Source: Gilvimarinus gilvus
GTDB lineage: Bacteria > Pseudomonadota > Gammaproteobacteria > Pseudomonadales > Cellvibrionaceae
DNA: 64,000 nucleotides
Direction of reading: 5' to 3'
Assembly: GCF_030518155.1 (NCBI RefSeq)
Contig: NZ_JAULRU010000548.1
Span: 1 to 64,000, forward strand
In this document: positions 59,014 to 64,000 of the stretch, piece by piece
How the letters are laid out: each line of letters starts with the position of its first letter
Position numbering within the stretch: the first letter of the stretch is position 1
The notes under the pieces: model-generated
What the model saw: only the letters and a program-made list of their open reading frames with translations
Databases searched by the model: none
What the model was told of the DNA's origin: nothing
Program-made: the position numbers and the translations under genes

Positions 59014-60696
59014 ATGAGAGCTTTATGCACAATTAAGCGTGTCGCCGTTCTGGCTGCCGCCCTTAGCGCAGCAACGCACGTCAATGCGCAGCGATTTGAG
59101 GCCGAAGATTACAATGCATTCTCGGATACAACCCCCGGCAATACCGGCGGCGCTTACCGACAACAAGACGTCGATATAGAGGCCACGAGTGATGCCGGTG
59201 GCGGCTACAACGTCGGCTGGGTAGACACGGGCGAGTGGCTCACCTACCCAAACCTGACTATTTCCAACGCGGGCACTTACAATATTCGAGCGCGGGTCGC
59301 CAGTACCACAGGCGGCTCCCTATCACTCGACCTGAACGGCGGCTCGGTCATACTGGGTGAGCTTGCAGTCCCGAACACCGGCGGCTGGCAAAGCTGGCAA
59401 ACCGTAGAGACGGAGGTCTCTTTGGAGGCTGGCAACTACACTCTGGGCGTTTACGCAGCGAGCGGCGGCTGGAACTTCAACTGGATTGAAGTGACGCCGA
59501 CCGGAGTCAATCCTCCCGCCTCCAGCACCACTTTCGAGGCTGAAGATTACACCAGTGCCAGTGATACCACCGCAGGTAATACTGGAGGCGCGTACCGCTC
59601 GGACGATGTGGACATTGAAGCTACCACTGACACTGGTGGCGGCTACAACATTGGCTGGGTCGATGCCGGCGAATGGCTAAGCTACCCGAGCTTTGACGTC
59701 ACCAATGGCGCTGACTACGATATTGAAGTCAGAGTCGCCAGCGGCTCAGGCGGTACCCTCTCTCTCGATTTAAACGGCGGCACGGTAACGCTGGGCGAAA
59801 TCAATATTCCCAATACGGGCGGCTGGCAGAACTGGCAAACAGTAACCACTAACGCCTTCTTGCCGGCCGGCACTCACAATTTGGGCGTTTACGCCAGCAC
59901 AGGAGGCTGGAACCTGAACTGGATTAAACTCACCCCTGCCGGTAGCACCCCAAATCCAAATCCAAATCCAACGGTTACCTGGAGCGACGAGTTTGACACC
60001 ATTGATACCAATGTATGGAACTTCGAAACCGGTGGCGGCGGTTGGGGTAACAATGAGCTGCAATACTACACTGCGGGTAACAACGCTTCTATTCAGTACG
60101 ACGCGCAGGCAGGCAGTAACGTGTTAGTGATTGAGGCTCGCCAGGAGCAAGGCGGTCAATGTTGGTGGGGCGGTAATTGCGGATACACTTCTACCCGAAT
60201 GAATACTCGCAACAAGCACTCCTTTAAATATGGCCGCATGGAAGCGCGTATAAAGCTACCCAAGGCACAAGGTATTTGGCCCGCGTTCTGGATGTTAGGT
60301 GATAACTTCAATACTCAGGGCTGGCCCCAAGGTGGCGAATTAGACATTATGGAGCACGTCGGGACTAACAACATTACCTCCGGCGCCCTTCATGGCCCTG
60401 GCTACTCGGGTAACACACCGATTACCGGTCACTTGGACCACGCAGCGCCCATCGAGCAAAATTACAACGTATACGCCGTAGAGTGGGATGCCAACGGTAT
60501 TCGCTGGTACGTCAACGACATTAACTTTTACAGCGTCAGTCGCAACCAGGTCGAGCAGTACGGACAATGGGTTTACGATCAACCTTTCTGGTTCCTGCTC
60601 AACGTAGCCGTTGGCGGTAACTGGCCGGGTGACCCTAACCATGCCAGCTTTTCTACCCAGCGCATGTACATCGACTATGTACGCGTATATCAATAA
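59014..60696 (+). CDS. Secreted GH16 beta-glucanase with two CBM6 modules
   Basis: 560 aa. Signal peptide ending THVNAQ. Two CBM6 repeats (about 27-157 and 171-310), each starting with FEAEDY and containing GGGYN(I/V)GW and a GGW(Q)(S/N)WQ patch for sugar binding. A PNPNPNP linker is followed by the GH16 domain (about 320-560): WSDEFDTIDTNVWNFE start, GRMEARIKLPKAQGIWPAFWML, catalytic GELDIMEH with Glu442 nucleophile, Asp444 and Glu447 acid/base, and ends IDYVRVYQ. Likely an endo-beta-1,3(4)-glucanase (laminarinase). No Trp-to-agar-specific insertion was recognised. Confidence 0.92.
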   Translation: MRALCTIKRVAVLAAALSAATHVNAQRFEAEDYNAFSDTTPGNTGGAYRQQDVDIEATSDAGGGYNVGWVDTGEWLTYPNLTISNAGTYNIRARVASTTGGSLSLDLNGGSVILGELAVPNTGGWQSWQTVETEVSLEAGNYTLGVYAASGGWNFNWIEVTPTGVNPPASSTTFEAEDYTSASDTTAGNTGGAYRSDDVDIEATTDTGGGYNIGWVDAGEWLSYPSFDVTNGADYDIEVRVASGSGGTLSLDLNGGTVTLGEINIPNTGGWQNWQTVTTNAFLPAGTHNLGVYASTGGWNLNWIKLTPAGSTPNPNPNPTVTWSDEFDTIDTNVWNFETGGGGWGNNELQYYTAGNNASIQYDAQAGSNVLVIEARQEQGGQCWWGGNCGYTSTRMNTRNKHSFKYGRMEARIKLPKAQGIWPAFWMLGDNFNTQGWPQGGELDIMEHVGTNNITSGALHGPGYSGNTPITGHLDHAAPIEQNYNVYAVEWDANGIRWYVNDINFYSVSRNQVEQYGQWVYDQPFWFLLNVAVGGNWPGDPNHASFSTQRMYIDYVRVYQ

Positions 60697-60738
60697 ACGC
60701 TAAGTGGAACGGGCCCGCAGCGATGCGGGCTCCGTTAG

Positions 60739-61677
60739 TTAGATAGGCGGGTGTTCTTCTACCAGTATCCGGTTCCTGCCTTGCTCTTTAGCCTGATAAA
60801 GCAGCCTATCTGCACGGCGCAGTGTTTCCTCAATATTTTGATCTTGTTGGTTCAACCACACCACGCCACCACTGATCGACACAGACAGAGCAGCATTCTC
60901 AAAAGTAAACGGGTGCCGGCTAATAACTTGCGTCAGTCGGGTAGCCACGCTCTGCACGCCTTCAGCATCAATTTGCGGAAGTATAATGGCAAACTCTTCC
61001 CCCCCAATACGCCCCAGTAAATCGACGCTGCGCAGAGTGTCACTCCAGCGTTTGCACACAGTTTGTAGGACGTAATCCCCTGCTGCATGACCAAATTTAT
61101 CGTTAATCACCTTAAAAAAATCGAGATCTATCATCCCCACTGCCAATGTCTGCCCAAACCGCCGCGCTCGCTCAAACTCTGCAGCAGCCGACTCTAAAAA
61201 GTACCTTCGGTTCATTTGGCCAGTCAGCATGTCGAAGCTTGCACTCTCGCGCAGAGCCTCTTCCACTTGTTTACGAGAGGTTATATCGCGAAAGAACCAC
61301 ACTCGACCTAAGTAGGTGTCGTCTTTTGCAAACAACCCTTTTGAGTGCCTTTCCAGAACCCTACCATCACGCAACTCAATTTCCGTGTAGTCTTCCTCCC
61401 GCGGGTTAGCATAGAGATGGGTAACGCGCTGGAGAAATTCATCCGGGTGCTTTAGCTTCTCCAACGCATAGGCCAACAGTGGTGGCTCTGCAACCGCTCC
61501 CTTGAGCCCCTTAGAGTGCGAGGCCAGCACATCCTCCAGTTGCCACAATTCGACAAAGCGCAGGTTATAAGAAACCATCCCACCTTCGGAATCTACCACC
61601 AGGATTCCATCGGGTGAAGCCTCTTGAATAGCGTGCAGCAATGACCGGTCGAACTCACCTTGTATATTCGTATGCAA
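60739..61677 (-). CDS. PAS-GGDEF diguanylate cyclase
   Basis: 312 aa. PAS domain (about 14-135) with PDGILVVDSEGGMVSYN and a PAC-like LGRVWFFRDITSRKQVEE. The GGDEF domain (about 145-305) has DMLTGQMNRRYF and DLDFFKVINDKFGHAAGD. The catalytic signature is GGEEF (225-229), and an inhibitory RxxD site (RSVD, 216-219) lies five residues before it. Makes cyclic di-GMP and is likely product-inhibited. Cytoplasmic, no membrane segment. Convergent with the GH16 gene. Confidence 0.95.
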   Translation of the reverse strand: MHTNIQGEFDRSLLHAIQEASPDGILVVDSEGGMVSYNLRFVELWQLEDVLASHSKGLKGAVAEPPLLAYALEKLKHPDEFLQRVTHLYANPREEDYTEIELRDGRVLERHSKGLFAKDDTYLGRVWFFRDITSRKQVEEALRESASFDMLTGQMNRRYFLESAAAEFERARRFGQTLAVGMIDLDFFKVINDKFGHAAGDYVLQTVCKRWSDTLRSVDLLGRIGGEEFAIILPQIDAEGVQSVATRLTQVISRHPFTFENAALSVSISGGVVWLNQQDQNIEETLRRADRLLYQAKEQGRNRILVEEHPPI

Positions 61678-61864
61678 ACCGCCACCCTCGGCTATTGTTA
61701 AGTGTTTAAGTACAACACTTTAGTCGCCACTAAAACCGGTGGCATAAATTACAACATAGCACAGAATTAGGCGAACAGCGGTGAGATTTGCTTGCAAAAA
61801 AGGCGGGACAAGCCCGCCACAAGAGGGAGATGCTATTAATTTAAGAAGTCGTTTGAGAACCTAC

Positions 61865-64000
61865 CTAGAAATCATATTTGAGCTGAACACCAAAAGTTAT
61901 GCCACGGGCCCGGTAGGCGACATCCTTTGCAGCCCCGCCAAAAAGTTCCTTCTCCGTTGGCGCATACTCAGAGTCGTACTCCTCGTCCAGGCAGTTTTTA
62001 CACCACAGTTGAACCTCGAGATCTTCGCGAAGAACATAAGCAATGCTGCCACTTAACAGCCCCACATCATCCTGTACATCCTGACCGTCAATCCACCAGT
62101 AGCGGTCGGCGGTATAACTGTAGTCAACCTGTGTAATCAGCGCATTCGCACCGAGAGGCAAGTCATGCCGCAGGGAGATATTGGCCGACTGATGCGGGAA
62201 GTTTGGCATCTTCTCTCCCTGGAAGTTTTTGTCAAATGCCTGGGCGGTACCATCCGGTAATTTAACACTGTTGGCGGTACGCGCCAGTAGTTCCGAGCGC
62301 ATACGGTCGCGAATTTCAGTATCGAATTCAACGATTTCAGACTCCATCAAACCCACACCTGCACTCAACAACAATGAATCACTGATGGCATAGTCCAGGC
62401 TAAACTCCACCCCATTGATCTCACTTTCGGGAATATTGTAAAGACTCTGAACAAAAATGTTGCCATCGAATTCAAACTGTTGAGCGTTTTCATAGCGTTG
62501 GTGAAAGGCCGAGCCATTGATGCGCAATTGATTGCCCAAAAGCGTCGACTTGAACCCTATTTCAAAACTGTCGAGAGTTTCCTGATCGTAGCTGTCAGCC
62601 AACAGTGCGCCTGACGCATTAAAACCGCCGCTACGGAAGCCACGCGCTGCGGTACCATATAAAGTCAAAGCATCAGTGGGCGTATACGCTAGCGATACCT
62701 TAGGCTGAAAGGCGCTAAAGGTTTCGCTGATTTTGGAGCCCGCCGCGGCACAACTTTCGGGGTTTAGCTCGGCATCGCACTTGTTACCCACACCAACACC
62801 ATTGGTATCTACGGTAGGGCCATCGATGCGTGTCACTTCACGCTGGTCTTCATCGTAGCGACCCGCAACCGTCAAAGTCAGATTCTCGGATAGATCATAA
62901 TCGGTGCTAAAGAACACTGCCCAAGCCTGATTATCTTGCTCGTTCTGCGTAGCATCAATCAAGCCATTGCACGCGAAATTAGTCACTACCGGGCCACCCG
63001 GATAGGCGGGTTCGCAATCAAATGGTTGGCCATTTGGCGTTTCCCACGTCGAGCGCAAGGTGTCAGAGCGGTCAGTCAGAAGTGCATAAGCGCCTAAGAC
63101 GTAGTCCAGTTTGTCACTGCTACCGGTTAACCGAAATTCTTGCGATACGGTTTGCACATCGTAGTACTGATCGGAACCGACGAAGTTTCCCGCCGCCCAA
63201 TCGCCAAGCTGTGCACTAAAAAAATCCCGATCAGTGTCAGAACTAAGTCCGTCTATAAATTCGTTAACAAAAGGCTCGGTAAAGAACAACACATTTCCGG
63301 TTCGATCATTGCCGCGGGTTTCTCCAGCCACCCCATAACGCTCATTGGTGTCCGTAGCGTTAGTGATGGATGTAAACGTGGCGAAGTCGAAATCATGCTC
63401 AGCCTTCAACGTTAGGGTGTCAATAGTTCGGACAGCAGTAGGATTACCGTTGGAGTTGATGGGGAACTCGTATACTTCGTTAGGGTCAGTCTCAAGGCGA
63501 TACAAGTTGCGATACCACATTGCGCCAGCTTCAAGGCCATTGTGGGCATAGCGCAAGTCGAAGCTCGTTTGATCGGTTGGCTCCCACAGTAGTTGTGCGC
63601 GAAAATCGCGATCCTCCTCAAAATCCATATAGCTGTTATCAGGAGCGGAGCCCGTCACCCCGCGGCCATTGCGTTCGTAAACCCGGTTTAGGTATTCATT
63701 TTCAATGGTGCCGCCAAAAGATCGCAAATTACCAGACACACGGAACATCAACTCATCGGTTAAGCCGCCAGATAATGAGCCTGTCGCCTCATACAGATCC
63801 CCACTGCCCACTCCAATATTAAATTTTCCCTCAAAGTCGGTGCTAGGCTTTTTTGAGGTAATAATTAATGCACCGCCTAACGCGTTACGGCCATAAAGAG
63901 CACCCTGAGGCCCTTTTAGCAGTTCAATTTGTTCAACGTCGTAGAACGACTGCGATACCTCTGAGGCACTGCCGACTTGCACCCCATCAACCACCACAGC
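61865..64000 (-). CDS. TonB-dependent receptor (5' end cut by window edge)
   Basis: At least 711 codons; the frame is open at the right edge and lacks the signal peptide and TonB box. The plug remainder is MVVDGVQVGSASEVSQSFYDVEQIELLKGPQGALYGRNALGGALIITSKKP, typical of siderophore/vitamin-type receptors. The barrel ends with an aromatic residue (GVQLKYDF). The large loops contain Cys pairs (NKCDAELNPESCAAAG; KNCLDEEYDSEY). Substrate unknown. Located beside a diguanylate cyclase. Confidence 0.85.
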   Translation of the reverse strand, partial: AVVVDGVQVGSASEVSQSFYDVEQIELLKGPQGALYGRNALGGALIITSKKPSTDFEGKFNIGVGSGDLYEATGSLSGGLTDELMFRVSGNLRSFGGTIENEYLNRVYERNGRGVTGSAPDNSYMDFEEDRDFRAQLLWEPTDQTSFDLRYAHNGLEAGAMWYRNLYRLETDPNEVYEFPINSNGNPTAVRTIDTLTLKAEHDFDFATFTSITNATDTNERYGVAGETRGNDRTGNVLFFTEPFVNEFIDGLSSDTDRDFFSAQLGDWAAGNFVGSDQYYDVQTVSQEFRLTGSSDKLDYVLGAYALLTDRSDTLRSTWETPNGQPFDCEPAYPGGPVVTNFACNGLIDATQNEQDNQAWAVFFSTDYDLSENLTLTVAGRYDEDQREVTRIDGPTVDTNGVGVGNKCDAELNPESCAAAGSKISETFSAFQPKVSLAYTPTDALTLYGTAARGFRSGGFNASGALLADSYDQETLDSFEIGFKSTLLGNQLRINGSAFHQRYENAQQFEFDGNIFVQSLYNIPESEINGVEFSLDYAISDSLLLSAGVGLMESEIVEFDTEIRDRMRSELLARTANSVKLPDGTAQAFDKNFQGEKMPNFPHQSANISLRHDLPLGANALITQVDYSYTADRYWWIDGQDVQDDVGLLSGSIAYVLREDLEVQLWCKNCLDEEYDSEYAPTEKELFGGAAKDVAYRARGITFGVQLKYDF

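Noticed and set aside
59949-59972. CCAAAT tandem repeat as a phase-variable tract
   Set aside because: Three 6-base units encode the PNPNPNP linker in frame. Slippage would not shift the frame, so no switching is expected.

Overview
The window looks like chromosomal DNA of a polysaccharide-degrading marine gammaproteobacterium, most like the Cellvibrionaceae (Saccharophagus, Teredinibacter, Simiduia, Gilvimarinus type). The reasons are the ssb / YajR-type MFS / uvrA neighbourhood also known from pseudomonads, a gammaproteobacterial S10-spc-alpha ribosomal block, a monomeric NADP isocitrate dehydrogenase, three large TonB-dependent receptors, and secreted pectin- and beta-glucan-active enzymes. 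The genus is an inference from gene content. No rRNA, tRNA or CRISPR array was seen.

Layout. 1-529: 3'-truncated HAD/FCP1-type phosphatase running off the left edge. 942-7019: an AT-richer accessory segment with a module of tyrosine-recombinase-fold proteins (524, 754 and 132 aa, co-oriented and tightly packed) facing a fourth gene, a 434-aa integrase. Repeated TTTACA-type motifs lie on both sides of the integrase gene. The set recalls Tn554-type TnpA/B/C and the strand-biased circularizing integrative elements (IntA, Tfp, IntB, SRAP), but with the integrase inverted. The integrase ends in DDDLPF, almost the acidic tip of the neighbouring SSB (DDDIPF). 7020-14130: ssb, yajR-like MFS, uvrA, a HAD phosphatase/VOC pair and a divergent LysR regulator. 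14247-14346: a 100-bp unit bounded by 15-bp perfect inverted repeats.

14455-21820: a sucrose utilisation locus read leftward: LacI regulator, TonB-dependent receptor, ROK sugar kinase, GH13 sucrose phosphorylase and MFS permease. Three TGCAATCGATTGCA-like palindromes overlap the receptor promoter. The model is outer-membrane uptake, import, phosphorolysis to glucose 1-phosphate plus fructose, and fructose phosphorylation. 22174-25549: monomeric icd and a glutathionyl-hydroquinone reductase. 25641-39514: the complete rplQ-rpoA-rpsD-rpsK-rpsM / rpmJ-secY-...-rplN / rpsQ-...-rpsJ block on the minus strand (28 genes), including rpmJ (38 aa). It has a strong promoter before rpsJ and a terminator between rpmJ and rpsM. 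39909-42782: three-subunit proton-translocating transhydrogenase (pntB, pntAB, pntAA).

42875-54217: a pectin/galacturonate locus: altronate dehydratase (uxaA), a divergent GntR regulator, a Tat-lipoprotein GH28 polygalacturonase, a TonB-dependent receptor, a lipoprotein fusing DUF4861 to GH105, kduI and kduD. TTGGT/ACCAA palindromes near several of these genes suggest a GntR regulon. 54361-57820: an ECF sigma factor of the DUF6596 type with its YCII/DGPF partner, and a Tat-exported nitroreductase-like (Acg-type) protein with a MarR regulator. 57852-64000: an orphan periplasmic binding-like protein, a GH16 beta-glucanase with two CBM6 modules, a PAS-GGDEF diguanylate cyclase and a TonB-dependent receptor cut by the right edge.
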